This document shows positions 45,901 through 55,573 of a stretch of DNA of 64,000 nucleotides, in pieces. Origin of the DNA: Natronorubrum aibiense. Its GTDB lineage: Archaea > Halobacteriota > Halobacteria > Halobacteriales > Natrialbaceae. Under the pieces are notes generated by a model. That model did no database searches. It saw only the letters and a list, made by a program, of their open reading frames with translations, and was not told the DNA's origin. A program made the translations under genes and the position numbers. Each line of letters begins with the position of its first letter. The stretch's first letter is position 1. The stretch covers positions 3,162,001 through 3,226,000 of the forward strand of contig NZ_CP045488.1 in the NCBI RefSeq assembly GCF_009392895.1, written 5' to 3'.

Positions 45901-47408
45901 AAGCGGGGCTGTTGGACGCCATAGCGACGCTTCTTTGGCGAGTAAAGTGGCGCTCCGTTGCGCTGTTTATCTCGGCGCTCGTTCCGTTCGCGTTGCTGCT
46001 TTCGATTCTGGAGCGAGGACCGGTGATTGCGATTTTCCTGTTCGTCGGACTCGTATTCGCGTACATCGGCTGGTCCTACTACGTTACGAACGTAAACGAG
46101 TGGTACGCGGAGGTGTTTACTATTCGAACGTTTGCGGTCGTCCTCGCGGCCTATACGGCCGGTGTCATGGTTGTCGGCTGGATCCGACCATCACCCGTCG
46201 CGTTCGTACACGTCGCAGCGATTGCACTCATTTTCATCTACTACTGGTTTATCGCACTCACCGCACTGTATCACGATCAGAGCGGCCGTTCGTCGTACGA
46301 TCCGTCGCCACCGTACCCCTCGATCAGCGTCCTCGTGCCCGCGTACAACGAGGAGGGATACGTCGGACGAACGGTTCAGTCGTTGCTCGACGCGGAGTAT
46401 CCGCGGGAAAAACTGGAGATTATCGTCATCGACGACGGGAGTACCGACGATACCTATCGGGAAGCGGTGGCCTACGAGTCGGAGACGGTCTCGGTCGTTC
46501 GGAAGCAAAACGGTGGCAAGTACTCGGCGTTGAATTACGGGCTGCTGTTCGCGACCGGCGAGATCATCGTCACCGTCGATGCGGACAGCATCGTCGATGT
46601 CGAGGGGTTGAAACGAATCGTCGCCCCGTTTTCCGAGGGCTCGGACGTAGGGGCCGTCACCAGTAACGTGACGATCTGGAATCGGGACTCGCTGATAACG
46701 CGGTGTCAACAACTCGAGTACACGATCGGTGCGAACATCTACAGGCGCATGCTGGATCTCTTCGGAATCGTGCTCATCGTCCCCGGCTGTCTCGGCGCGT
46801 TTCGAAGAGAAGCGATCGAAGAGGTGTTCGCGTACGATCCGGAGACGTTGACCGAAGATTTCGATCTCACGGTCAAAGTCCTTCGCGAGGGATATCGTGT
46901 AACGGCCAGCGATGCTCGCGTCTACACGGAGGCCCCGGGAACGTGGACCGATCTCTACAATCAACGGCTCAGATGGTACCGCGGTAATTACATGACGATA
47001 TTCAAACACGCGGACGTTCTTCGCGACACGTCGTTCGGGCTTCTCAACCGGCTTGCGTTTCCTCTCCGACTCGTCGAGATGTTTTTCCTACCACTGGCGA
47101 GTTGGGTGATTCTGGCGGTTATTGTGTGGCTCCTCGTGTCCGGCTTTATTATCCAGCTGCTCGCGTTGTTCGTCTTCTTCACCAGCATCATCTTCCTGAT
47201 CGCCGCACTCGGCGTTCACATCGAAGGTGAAGACTGGCGGCTGCTCATCTACACGCCGCTGTTCGTCGTTGGCTACAAGCATTTCCACGATTTGATCGCC
47301 GTCAAGAGCCTCCTCGACGTCCTGTTCATTCAGGACCTCGAGTGGACACGACCGGAGCGCGTCGAACAGGAGTTGTCAAAACAACTCGACGAGGAGGCGA
47401 GTGACTGA
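45897..47408 (+). CDS. Processive family 2 glycosyltransferase (polysaccharide synthase)
   Basis: The 503-residue protein has about four N-terminal membrane helices, a GT2 domain (about 140-370) and about three C-terminal helices. It shows VPAYNEEGYVG, DDGSTDD (D179-D180), the DAD metal site (228-230), TED (319-321) and QRLRW (356-360), the set found in processive synthases of PNAG (PgaC), hyaluronan and cellulose. It would polymerise and extrude a polysaccharide, and the coupled deacetylase resembles the PgaB/PgaC pairing. The sugar is unknown. Overlaps the upstream gene by four bases and the downstream start at 47408 by one base. Confidence 0.9.
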   Translation: MKAGLLDAIATLLWRVKWRSVALFISALVPFALLLSILERGPVIAIFLFVGLVFAYIGWSYYVTNVNEWYAEVFTIRTFAVVLAAYTAGVMVVGWIRPSPVAFVHVAAIALIFIYYWFIALTALYHDQSGRSSYDPSPPYPSISVLVPAYNEEGYVGRTVQSLLDAEYPREKLEIIVIDDGSTDDTYREAVAYESETVSVVRKQNGGKYSALNYGLLFATGEIIVTVDADSIVDVEGLKRIVAPFSEGSDVGAVTSNVTIWNRDSLITRCQQLEYTIGANIYRRMLDLFGIVLIVPGCLGAFRREAIEEVFAYDPETLTEDFDLTVKVLREGYRVTASDARVYTEAPGTWTDLYNQRLRWYRGNYMTIFKHADVLRDTSFGLLNRLAFPLRLVEMFFLPLASWVILAVIVWLLVSGFIIQLLALFVFFTSIIFLIAALGVHIEGEDWRLLIYTPLFVVGYKHFHDLIAVKSLLDVLFIQDLEWTRPERVEQELSKQLDEEASD

Positions 47409-48988
47409 TGAGCCGTGATACGACGAGCCACGTCATCGGCACGTGGAATCGGCTTCCCGAACTTGCTACCCACCACGTGCTACTTGCGGGGATACTCGTG
47501 CTTGCGGCGTTTTTCAGAGGATACGACCTCGGTGCGGACAGTCTCTGGATCGACGAAGTGTTCTCGGTCCATATCGTGTCGATTTACTCCTACGAGCAGT
47601 TGCTCTTCGAACTCCCGCTCGAGGATCCGCATCCACCGCTGTACTTCGTGCTTCTGAACGAGTGGACTGCACAGTTCGGCGCTACGACCGTCATGGCTCG
47701 CGTTCCATCGGTTCTCTTCGGCGTCGCAACCATCTATCTCCTGTACGTGACCGGACGCACGCTTTTCGACGTCCAGACTGGCTTGCTAGCGGCGCTCTTT
47801 CTCACCGTGTCTCCCATGCACATCCAGTTCTCCCGCGAAGCACGGATGTATGCCATGCTCGTGTTTCTCGTGGTTCTCTCGATGTACTGTTTCGTTCGGT
47901 TGCTCGAGGGCGACCGATCACTAGTCGTGAAAGGAGGATACGTCGTCGTTTCGATTTTGATGATCTATACCCACGTGTACGCCTTCTTCGTAATTCTTGC
48001 GCAGGCAGTCTCGCTGTTGCTGTGGGTGGTGCCGAATCGATGGCCATCTGCTCTCGACACGACTGAATGGGGCCTTCTTCTGTCCGCCGTCGGTGCCGGC
48101 TCGCTCCCCTTTGTCACCCTGCTCGCGAGTACCGTCGTCGGCGACTCGGGAGCGGGGATGACCGATCACATCGAACAGCCAACGCCGGACGCGCTTCTTG
48201 AGACGATCAGCAGTCACGCTGGTGCACTCGTCAATTATCCGTTTGCCGTTCAGGGATCGGTCTCGCTCGTCGGCTCGGCGATCGTACTCGTCTGTTGTGT
48301 GGCTCTCATCGGGCGGTCGTTCGTCGGATACGAGCCGGGAGTCGATGGGACTGTTCGACAGTACCTTCAGCGAGAGTATCTGTTGTTGACGTGGGTCGTC
48401 ATTCCGATCGGCGTGCCGTTTGCGATTTCCTATCTGATCACGCCGATGTTCGATGCCCGATACACGATCATCGCTCAGGGTGCGCTGTGGCTGCTCGTTG
48501 CACACGGGCTCACTCGCCTCGATCGGTCCTGGCTCCGCTGGCTCGTCGCCGTCCTGCTGGTTACGAGTCTCTTCGGCGCGGGTGCCGTCTACATGACCGA
48601 AGGGACACAAGAAGACTGGCGCGGTGCAGCCGAATCGGTCGACGAGCAACCGTCGCACCCGGTGTTCCTGACTCCCGAATACGCAGAACCCGCGTTTTCG
48701 TTCTATGCGGATCGGCCATCGGAGCGTATCAGTACCCCACCACCGGACGCGGTCGAGGCCGCGAACGATCCGATCGTCAGCCCCGATGAAACGGCTGCCG
48801 AAACGGAAGCAGCGGTCGCAGAACTGTCCGACGACACCGATCGGTTCTACGTCGTCGCGCTCGGATTCGACGCGTCGGAATCCTGGCTCGAGGACGTCGA
48901 ATCGAGGTTCGACGTCGTCTCACACGAACAGCACGGTAGTATCGAGGTGTATCTGTTCGACGTCGACGGCGACGAATCGACGGCGTAA
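47408..48988 (+). CDS. GT-C family membrane glycosyltransferase (GT39/ArnT-like)
   Basis: The 526-residue protein has about ten or more membrane helices. The first extracellular loop carries DSLWIDEVFSV with the acidic pair typical of GT-C enzymes, then EDPHPPLYFVLLNEW and SREARMYAMLVFL, which match haloarchaeal family 39 transferases. The soluble C-terminal part (about 400-526) is acidic and extracellular. It likely transfers a sugar from a lipid carrier to the polysaccharide, a lipid or a protein. The start overlaps the last base of the GT2 stop codon, so it belongs to the same operon. Confidence 0.83.
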   Translation: MSRDTTSHVIGTWNRLPELATHHVLLAGILVLAAFFRGYDLGADSLWIDEVFSVHIVSIYSYEQLLFELPLEDPHPPLYFVLLNEWTAQFGATTVMARVPSVLFGVATIYLLYVTGRTLFDVQTGLLAALFLTVSPMHIQFSREARMYAMLVFLVVLSMYCFVRLLEGDRSLVVKGGYVVVSILMIYTHVYAFFVILAQAVSLLLWVVPNRWPSALDTTEWGLLLSAVGAGSLPFVTLLASTVVGDSGAGMTDHIEQPTPDALLETISSHAGALVNYPFAVQGSVSLVGSAIVLVCCVALIGRSFVGYEPGVDGTVRQYLQREYLLLTWVVIPIGVPFAISYLITPMFDARYTIIAQGALWLLVAHGLTRLDRSWLRWLVAVLLVTSLFGAGAVYMTEGTQEDWRGAAESVDEQPSHPVFLTPEYAEPAFSFYADRPSERISTPPPDAVEAANDPIVSPDETAAETEAAVAELSDDTDRFYVVALGFDASESWLEDVESRFDVVSHEQHGSIEVYLFDVDGDESTA

Positions 48989-49045
48989 CCACGCCCACGG
49001 ATTCGCGTCGGCGCTTGCCACTCACTCGAGTGCCTTCCAGAAACG

Positions 49046-50116
49046 TTACAGTTGCCCCTGGAACGCCGCCGACGAGAGGTGCGTGTCGTCGTCACCGACG
49101 CGATACGCAGCAGTTGTACACCGATCACGATAGGTCTCGTAGACGTCGTACGTCTCGGACCGGTCGTCTGCGCTGTAGGTGTCGGTCCCACGACCGCCGC
49201 CGAACACCGCCCAATCGGTTTCCTTGTCGATGTTGAACCAACAGACCATCCGAACGTCGTACTGTTCGATGAGATCGAACGCGTCGTCGATCCAGCGCGC
49301 TTTCTCGGCCGGCCGATGCTCTCCATCACGGTACGAGGAGGACCCGAACTCCGGGAGAGAAAGCGGCTTGTCGGCCAACGCCGTCAGCCGCTCGAGCATC
49401 GGTTCGAACACCTCGTTCGGTGACTGCCACGACGAGTGTTGCTGGCTATCGCCGAAATTGTACCCATCGAGCCCGATCCAGTCGACGTACTCGTCTCCCG
49501 GGTAGTACGACTCCGTTTCGTGGTCCCCGTGTTCGGTTGCGTTCGGATTCCACATCCACTGCACTCGTTCGTCGGCCAACCCGGCGTCACCCATCGTTTC
49601 GTAGACACGGCGCCACGCTGTGACGAAATCGTCGATCGTCGTTGAGTCGGCACCCCACGGAACCCAGTCGCCGTTCATCTCCGGAAACGGACGAAAGTAC
49701 ACCGATCGGCGTTCGTTCTCACCCGAGAGCCACTCGCCTAGGTCGCGAGCCCACGCCGACAGGATATCGTCGTACGCACCGGCGGCGATTTCCCGTGTGA
49801 CGTTCTCATTTTCGTCGTCGGACCGGGGGAACGGCTGCCACGTCACGATCGGAACGCGGCCGCCGTTCCACTGGTCGGTCATCGCATCGAAGACGAACTG
49901 CTGGCGCTCTTGGTCCGGGATCGCCGCATCGACGTAGTGTGTCGTCACGGCAAACCGCCGCTCGAGCCAGCGCTCGAACGGACGGATCCGCGACCAGTCG
50001 GATCCCGGAAAGATGCCAAGTATTCGCGTCGCCTCCGCCGACTGCTTGGCGCATCCGGCCAGCGTCAGCGGTGCGATCGCCGTGCCGATCGCCTGCAGTG
50101 CGTCGCGCCGGTTCAC
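49046..50116 (-). CDS. GH26-like glycoside hydrolase, Tat lipoprotein
   Basis: The 356-residue protein begins at a GTG and opens MNRRDALQAIGTAIAPLTLAGC: a twin-arginine pair followed by a lipobox, so it is exported folded and lipid-anchored at C22. Active-site motifs match family GH26: acid/base E147 in FRPFPEMNGDWVPW and nucleophile E256 in PLSLPEFGSS. GH26 enzymes cut beta-mannans or related glucans. It may trim the polysaccharide made by the convergent operon. A longer frame starts at 50185, but the GTG at 50116 lies 25-31 bases after a TATA-like element and places the signal peptide at the start. Confidence 0.8.
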   Translation of the reverse strand: MNRRDALQAIGTAIAPLTLAGCAKQSAEATRILGIFPGSDWSRIRPFERWLERRFAVTTHYVDAAIPDQERQQFVFDAMTDQWNGGRVPIVTWQPFPRSDDENENVTREIAAGAYDDILSAWARDLGEWLSGENERRSVYFRPFPEMNGDWVPWGADSTTIDDFVTAWRRVYETMGDAGLADERVQWMWNPNATEHGDHETESYYPGDEYVDWIGLDGYNFGDSQQHSSWQSPNEVFEPMLERLTALADKPLSLPEFGSSSYRDGEHRPAEKARWIDDAFDLIEQYDVRMVCWFNIDKETDWAVFGGGRGTDTYSADDRSETYDVYETYRDRCTTAAYRVGDDDTHLSSAAFQGQL

Positions 50117-50140
50117 TGACTGCTGTAGGCGGTCGTCGGC

Positions 50141-50147
50141 AAAAAAA
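50141..50147 (-). promoter_or_regulatory. TATA-like element for the GH26-like gene
   Basis: A run of seven A bases (TTTTTTT on the minus strand) lies 25-31 bases before the GTG at 50116, which supports that start codon. Confidence 0.4.
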
Positions 50148-50293
50148 CCCGCCCGTGGTTCACACGGACTGCTATACCGGATCACTGGCGAGTTCCCGAG
50201 TCGGGTCGTGCCGGGACTGACAGACAGCAGTCGGTCCCAGTCCCAGTTCAGTGCAGTGGCGGTCCAAATGAACGGATCCCTCTCACGCTCCGA

Positions 50294-52105
50294 TCACAGT
50301 TCGTCGTGAACCGCCTCGAGCAATACCCCGGTTCGATCACCGTACAGTTCCCAGCACATCACACCGCCGTACGCCTCTTCGATGGCGTACTCGGTCTTGA
50401 GAGCGATGGATCTGGGACCGTCGTAGGTGACCATTACTTGCTCTTCCGGAGAGTACACCCAGGGGACCTTCGCCTCGTCGTGCCAGTACGACTGGTAGCT
50501 CGAATCCGACAGTAACTCGGACTCGACGTACTGGTAGTCGGCCATCCCCGGCTCGGCCCAGCCGCCACTTGGCGTCCCGGAGAACGGTTGATGGAGTCCG
50601 TTGTTCCGGTCGGGAACCGACGCGAACCCACGGCTGTAGAAGGCCAGTCCGAGGATCAGCTTGTCGTCGTCGATTCCCGACGCCGACCAGTAGCGCATCG
50701 AGTCGTCGACGCTTCCGGATTCGGTGCCGCCGGAGGGCCGATAGAGCGGCGCGTTGAAACCCGTCGTCGAACTCCACGTACCGACGTAGTCGTACGTCAT
50801 GACGGTAACGTAGTCGACGTAGTCGTTCATCGCGTCCGTGTCGAGTCCGTCGACGTGTCGTTTTCCGCCGCCGACCGCGACCGTCAGTTCGTAGCTACAG
50901 TCGTCCTCGCGTCCCGCGTCGTCGAGTTGCGTTCGAAGCTCCTCGAGAAGCAAGATGAAGTTCTCCGGATCGGAAGGTCGTTCGGTGTTTCCGGCCTGCC
51001 CGCCCCCCGTCGGATACTCCCAGTCGATGTCGAGGCCGTCGAAATTGTACTGTCGGAGCAGTTCGATGGCGCTTCGGGCGAACCGCTCGCGGTTCTGCTG
51101 GGTGGATGCGCCATCCGAGAAGTTCTCCGAGAGCGTCCAGCCGCCGATCGAGAGCAGCAGCTTCGTGTCGGGATGGTCCGCTTTGAGCGCTCGGAACGCC
51201 TCCAGGTTCTGTTGGTCACCCGCTGGATCGGCCAGCACGACTTCGCCGTCCGACTGCACGTCGAGGAACGCGTAGTTGACGTGTGTGAGTCGATCGAACG
51301 GAACGTCCTCGGGGAAGTAGTTTCGATCATATCTGGACCACGACGTATAGTACCCGATAACGGGTGTTTCGGAGTCTGTCACGTCATCTTCCGGGTCCGT
51401 TTCTACCGTCGTTTCCGACGACGTCGGTCCTTCCACATCGTCTCCGTCGACGGCAGTTACTGTGTATGTATAGGAGACCCCCGACTCGAGGCCGGAGTCG
51501 GTGTACGTGGTGTCTTCGGGGTCACCGATCAGGTGATCACTGTCTGCTGTAACCTCCGTGCCCGTGTCTCGGTACACCCGATACGACGCGATCGATTCCT
51601 CGAAATCGTGGTTCCACGCGAGCGAAACGGACGACGGGCCGACGTTCGTGACGACCAGATCGGTCGGTGCGGCCGGCGGTGCTGGCTCGTCGTTGCGCTG
51701 TTCATCGTCGTCACGGTCGACTCGTTCCCACGGCCCCCAGGATGGACTCGAGGATGGGTCATCCCCACTCGTCCACCACTGTGCCTCCCAGACCGTGCCG
51801 TCGTGAACGACCCGATTGCCGGCTCGATAGACTCCATCGGGGGTCCACGCGGGGTACTCGGATTGCCCGTCGACCGAGCCGAGACGGTTCCAGACGCTCG
51901 CCGTGTCATCGGGTTCGTCACCGCGCGTCCACCACTGTGCCTCCCAGACCGTGCCGTCGTGAACGACCCGATCGCCGTCCGTATAGGCTGCCGTATCATC
52001 CCAGGACGGATACGACTCCGTCGTCCCAGTTGCTGTTCCCGAACTCGCAAGCGCAGCAGCGAGTATCGACGTCGTTCGAAGGATACTACGTCGTGATTGT
52101 CTCAT
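50294..52105 (-). CDS. Secreted GH18 chitinase with two carbohydrate-binding modules and Fn3
   Basis: The 603-residue protein has a Tat signal (MRQSRRSILRTT, cleavage near residue 28). Two CBM5/12-type modules follow (about 32-77 and 84-128; HDGTVWEAQWWT in each), an Fn3 domain (about 146-235) and a GH18 catalytic domain (about 247-600) with DGLDIDWEYP (catalytic E363) and SIGGWTLSENFS. It should hydrolyse chitin or another GlcNAc polymer outside the cell. Location beside a polysaccharide synthase operon suggests either nutrient use or matrix turnover. The binding modules share a 47-base identical DNA stretch. Confidence 0.93.
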   Translation of the reverse strand: MRQSRRSILRTTSILAAALASSGTATGTTESYPSWDDTAAYTDGDRVVHDGTVWEAQWWTRGDEPDDTASVWNRLGSVDGQSEYPAWTPDGVYRAGNRVVHDGTVWEAQWWTSGDDPSSSPSWGPWERVDRDDDEQRNDEPAPPAAPTDLVVTNVGPSSVSLAWNHDFEESIASYRVYRDTGTEVTADSDHLIGDPEDTTYTDSGLESGVSYTYTVTAVDGDDVEGPTSSETTVETDPEDDVTDSETPVIGYYTSWSRYDRNYFPEDVPFDRLTHVNYAFLDVQSDGEVVLADPAGDQQNLEAFRALKADHPDTKLLLSIGGWTLSENFSDGASTQQNRERFARSAIELLRQYNFDGLDIDWEYPTGGGQAGNTERPSDPENFILLLEELRTQLDDAGREDDCSYELTVAVGGGKRHVDGLDTDAMNDYVDYVTVMTYDYVGTWSSTTGFNAPLYRPSGGTESGSVDDSMRYWSASGIDDDKLILGLAFYSRGFASVPDRNNGLHQPFSGTPSGGWAEPGMADYQYVESELLSDSSYQSYWHDEAKVPWVYSPEEQVMVTYDGPRSIALKTEYAIEEAYGGVMCWELYGDRTGVLLEAVHDEL

Positions 52106-52702
52106 CGTCTACCATCTGATACAACATTTTCATCATAAACATGTACAGGTTAAAATGTAGGTACTTTATATATCAGTTAGAATGAATGGCGGAGTGATCG
52201 ACCGCTCGTTCGGTCAGCGTTCGAGCGACTCGAGCCCGGTCTGTCGGCTTGCAGGTCAGCTTTGCGGTGACTAGGTGGGACTTCTTTATCCACACTAAAA
52301 TCGTGTTTCGCGCGCTTTCGAAGGCGAGCGCTACCAGCGAACTTTCGGGATCGGAGACGTTCTCGAGCACGTCGGAATCAGCCCCAGCATCGATCAGTTC
52401 ACTGCGGTTCAGATCGCCGCTTGCGCCCATCGCCCGTCGAACGAGAGGAGGAGGAGGAGGATCGCGAAGCAGTCGCGGGCACGGAAAACGAATACTGCCC
52501 GCTGCCCGTCGCGAGCGAGCGCGACTCGAGCGCTTCCCCCAGGGTGTGTCGGTACCACCAAAACCAACCGATGCCGGTACATCTATGTACGCACCAGCCA
52601 TATTCAGATGTGGTAGCATCTAGCACAGGTAATGACTGGGGCTAGCAAAAAAACTATCCGCTCACGAAGCGGAGTCATTGATATCGCCGTCCATCCCGAA
52701 TC
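52106..52702. other. Region between chitinase and Cdc48 gene, 597 bases
   Basis: It holds one doubtful small gene at 52173-52430 (listed separately) and the divergent promoters of the flanking genes. The stretch 52106-52190 is AT-rich (TTATATATC). Nothing else is recognised. Confidence 0.45.
52173..52430 (-). CDS. Possible small protein (85 aa), doubtful
   Basis: From an ATG at 52430 the frame encodes 85 residues: NRSELIDAGADSDVLENVSDPESSLVALAFESARNT and then a more basic helical end ILVWIKKSHLVTAKLTCK. The composition is more protein-like than the overlapping frames, with an amphipathic helical pattern, but I do not recognise a family. The longer version to 52619 has an Arg/Pro-rich N-terminus that looks non-coding. 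It may be a decayed gene. Confidence 0.35.
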   Translation of the reverse strand: MGASGDLNRSELIDAGADSDVLENVSDPESSLVALAFESARNTILVWIKKSHLVTAKLTCKPTDRARVARTLTERAVDHSAIHSN

Positions 52703-54931
52703 ATGAATGAAGTTCAACTGGAGGTTGCGAAGGCATACCCGAACGACTCGGGTCGTGGTATCGCCCGACTCGATCCGGACACACTGTTGCATCTGAAGCT
52801 GAGTCCGGGCGACATCATCGAAATCGAAGGCGCAGACACCACCGCCGCGAAGGTGTGGCGCGCCGACCGGCAGGACTGGAACACGGATACGGTCCGTATC
52901 GACGGCTTCACTCGGCAGAACGCCGACGTGGGGATCGGCGAGCGGGTGACGATCCGGAAAGCCGAAGCGACGAAGGCGGACAAACTCGTCCTCGCTCCGC
53001 CGGAGGAGGCGTCGGTCCAGTTCGGCTCCGACGCGGCTGGCATGGTCAAACGCCAGATCTTGAAACGGCCGGTCGTCGGCCGCGATATCGTTCCCGTGAT
53101 GAGCTCGACGAACCATCCGTTCATGCGCTCGCCGGGGCAAGCGATTCCGCTCATCGCCGTCGAAACCGAACCCGAAGGCGTCGTCCTCATCACCGAGGAC
53201 ACCGACGTCGAACTCCGCGAGGAGCCGATCAGCGGCTTCGAGAAGACCGGTGGCGGGATCACCTACGAGGACATCGGTGGCCTCCAAGGGGAGATCCAAC
53301 GCGTGCGGGAGATGGTCGAACTCCCGATGAAACACCCACAGATCTTCAAGAAGCTGGGGATCGAGCCGCCACAGGGTGTCTTGCTCCACGGCCCGCCCGG
53401 CACGGGGAAGACGCTGCTCGCCAAAGCCGTCGCCAACGAGACCTCCGCGAGTTTCTTCTCTATCGCGGGGCCGGAGATCATCTCCAAATACTACGGCGAG
53501 TCCGAACAGCAACTCCGAGAGATCTTCGAGGACGCGAGCGAGGAGTCGCCGTCGATCATCTTCATCGACGAACTCGATTCGATCGCACCGAAACGTGAAG
53601 ACGTCACCGGCGAGGTCGAGCGCCGCGTCGTCGCCCAGCTGCTGACGATGATGGACGGCCTCGAGGCCCGCGGCCAGGTCATCGTCATCGCGGCGACCAA
53701 CCGCGTCGATTCGGTCGACCCCGCGCTGCGTCGACCGGGCCGGTTCGACCGCGAGATCGAAATCGGCGTGCCAGACGAGGTGGGTCGCGAGGAGATCCTC
53801 CAGATCCACACCCGCGGGATGCCGCTTTCGGACGACGTCAACCTCAGTCACCTAGCCGACGAAACCCACGGCTTCGTTGGCGCCGACATCGAGTCGCTGA
53901 CCAAAGAAGCCGCAATGAAGGCGCTGCGACGGTACTTACCGGAAATCGACCTCGACGAGGAGGACATCCCGCCGAGCCTGATCGACCGGATGATCGTCAA
54001 GCGCCAGGACTTCCGTGGCGCACTCAACGAGGTCGAACCCTCGGCGATGCGAGAGGTGCTCGTCGAGTTGCCGAAGATTTCCTGGGACGACGTTGGTGGC
54101 CTCCACGACGCCAAAGAGCAGGTCCAGGAGTCCGTCGAGTGGCCGCTGAACAACCCCGAGCGGTTCAGCCGGTTGGGCGTCGACCCGCCATCCGGCGTCT
54201 TGTTGTACGGTCCGCCCGGAACCGGGAAGACCCTCATGGCGAAAGCCGTCGCCAACGAGACTAACGCGAACTTCATCTCGGTGCGCGGCCCACAGCTGCT
54301 CAGCAAGTGGGTCGGCGAATCGGAGAAAGCCATCCGCCAGACCTTCCGCAAGGCGCGGCAGGTCTCGCCGACGGTGATCTTCTTCGACGAACTCGACGCG
54401 CTCGCACCCGGCCGAGGCGGCGAGGTTGGCTCGAACGTCTCCGAACGGGTCGTCAACCAGCTGCTGACCGAACTCGACGGGTTAGAGGAGATGGAGAACG
54501 TGATGGTCATCGGCGCGACGAACCGGCCGGACATGATCGACCCCGCACTGCTGCGCTCGGGTCGATTCGATCGACTCGTCATGATCGGCGAACCCGACGT
54601 CGACGGCCGCGAGCGCATCCTCGATATCCACACGGAGGACACGCCGCTGGCCGCCGACGTCACGCTCCGTGAGATCGCCGAGATCACGGACGGCTACGTC
54701 GGCAGCGACCTCGAGTCGATCGCCCGCGAGGCGGCGATCGAGGCGCTGCGAGAGGATCACGAGGCCGACATCGTCGAGATGCGTCACTTCCGACAGGCCA
54801 TGGAGAACGTCCGACCGACGATCACCGACGACATCCTCGAGTACTACGAGCAGATCGAAGAGGAGTTCAAAGGTGGCTCGAGCGGGCCGGATCCGACGGG
54901 ACGTCGCGGCAGCCGAATCGGCTTCCAGTGA
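52703..54931 (+). CDS. Cdc48/p97-family AAA+ ATPase
   Basis: The 742-residue hexameric unfoldase has the N-domain (about 1-180: double-psi barrel and a four-stranded second subdomain). Two AAA modules follow, each with Walker A GPPGTGKT (230-237 and 503-510), Walker B ([24 protein letters not shown]) and arginine-finger/SRH segments [10 protein letters not shown] and [10 protein letters not shown]. It unfolds or extracts proteins, probably including sampylated ones, and hands them to the proteasome. The C-terminus ends RRGSRIGFQ. Haloarchaea carry several Cdc48 paralogs, so the specific one is not named. Confidence 0.94.
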   Translation: MNEVQLEVAKAYPNDSGRGIARLDPDTLLHLKLSPGDIIEIEGADTTAAKVWRADRQDWNTDTVRIDGFTRQNADVGIGERVTIRKAEATKADKLVLAPPEEASVQFGSDAAGMVKRQILKRPVVGRDIVPVMSSTNHPFMRSPGQAIPLIAVETEPEGVVLITEDTDVELREEPISGFEKTGGGITYEDIGGLQGEIQRVREMVELPMKHPQIFKKLGIEPPQGVLLHGPPGTGKTLLAKAVANETSASFFSIAGPEIISKYYGESEQQLREIFEDASEESPSIIFIDELDSIAPKREDVTGEVERRVVAQLLTMMDGLEARGQVIVIAATNRVDSVDPALRRPGRFDREIEIGVPDEVGREEILQIHTRGMPLSDDVNLSHLADETHGFVGADIESLTKEAAMKALRRYLPEIDLDEEDIPPSLIDRMIVKRQDFRGALNEVEPSAMREVLVELPKISWDDVGGLHDAKEQVQESVEWPLNNPERFSRLGVDPPSGVLLYGPPGTGKTLMAKAVANETNANFISVRGPQLLSKWVGESEKAIRQTFRKARQVSPTVIFFDELDALAPGRGGEVGSNVSERVVNQLLTELDGLEEMENVMVIGATNRPDMIDPALLRSGRFDRLVMIGEPDVDGRERILDIHTEDTPLAADVTLREIAEITDGYVGSDLESIAREAAIEALREDHEADIVEMRHFRQAMENVRPTITDDILEYYEQIEEEFKGGSSGPDPTGRRGSRIGFQ

Positions 54932-55251
54932 CCTGACCGCTCGCCGTCCGCAGCGAACCCAATCATCGACCACCGGATCGATCGCACTCGAGCGCCCGTT
55001 TCGACGCTCGTTCAAGTGTAATTCCTGTGTTATATCCGACGGGGTCAACGAGTGTTTAGCCGCAGTACTCACTGCTTATCGACCACACACTGGCGAATGA
55101 CGAACAGTTGCAAAACGACCAATATCGGGTCAGAGTCACTCAGAACGCGTGTAAGATGAGATTACGGCATGTGAATTCTGCATAATCCCGTGGAACGTTC
55201 GCGTCGATATATTTGCTGGGAGTGAGAAGTGAGAGTCCCCCGATCAGTTCG
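54932..55251. other. Intergenic region, 320 bases
   Basis: No gene, tRNA or repeat is seen. GATATATTT at 55205-55213 is a likely TATA box for the gene starting at 55252, with a leader of about 15 bases. Confidence 0.45.
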
Positions 55252-55509
55252 ATGTCGAATCCTACATCAACCCCGGACGGAGAGTCGGCGACCGACCAGG
55301 ACAGCGCCGACGGCACGCTCGAAGAGGTCGTCCCATCGCTCGCCGGCCCGATCAGAACCACCGGGTTCTGGGGGGCGATCATCCTTCCGATTCTGTACTT
55401 TCCGGTGCTGATCACTGGTTTGTCGACGTCCTTCGAAGTAAGCGTCTTTCTCGGATTAATTGCCCTGAACGTCGTCGCGTTGTACGTCGGGCATGCACAC
55501 CGACGGTAA
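55252..55509 (+). CDS. Small two-helix membrane protein (85 aa)
   Basis: The 85-residue protein has a disordered acidic N-terminus (about 1-30, PTSTPDGESATDQDSADG) and two membrane helices (about 38-57 and 61-78) that end in a short basic His/Arg tail. No known motif is visible. The ATG at 55252 is chosen over a TTG upstream because a TATA-like element at 55205-55213 would place transcription start between them. Convergent with the EamA transporter gene. Unknown function. Confidence 0.6.
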   Translation: MSNPTSTPDGESATDQDSADGTLEEVVPSLAGPIRTTGFWGAIILPILYFPVLITGLSTSFEVSVFLGLIALNVVALYVGHAHRR

Positions 55510-55573
55510 CGCAGTCGGTGTTCGATCGCGCCGGGTTGCGCGCGGGCTGTGTACCCGATCAACTCCAGTCGCC

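Noticed and set aside
50588-52096. 502-codon plus-strand frame opposite the chitinase
   Set aside because: Arg/Val-rich antisense of a clear GH18 gene.
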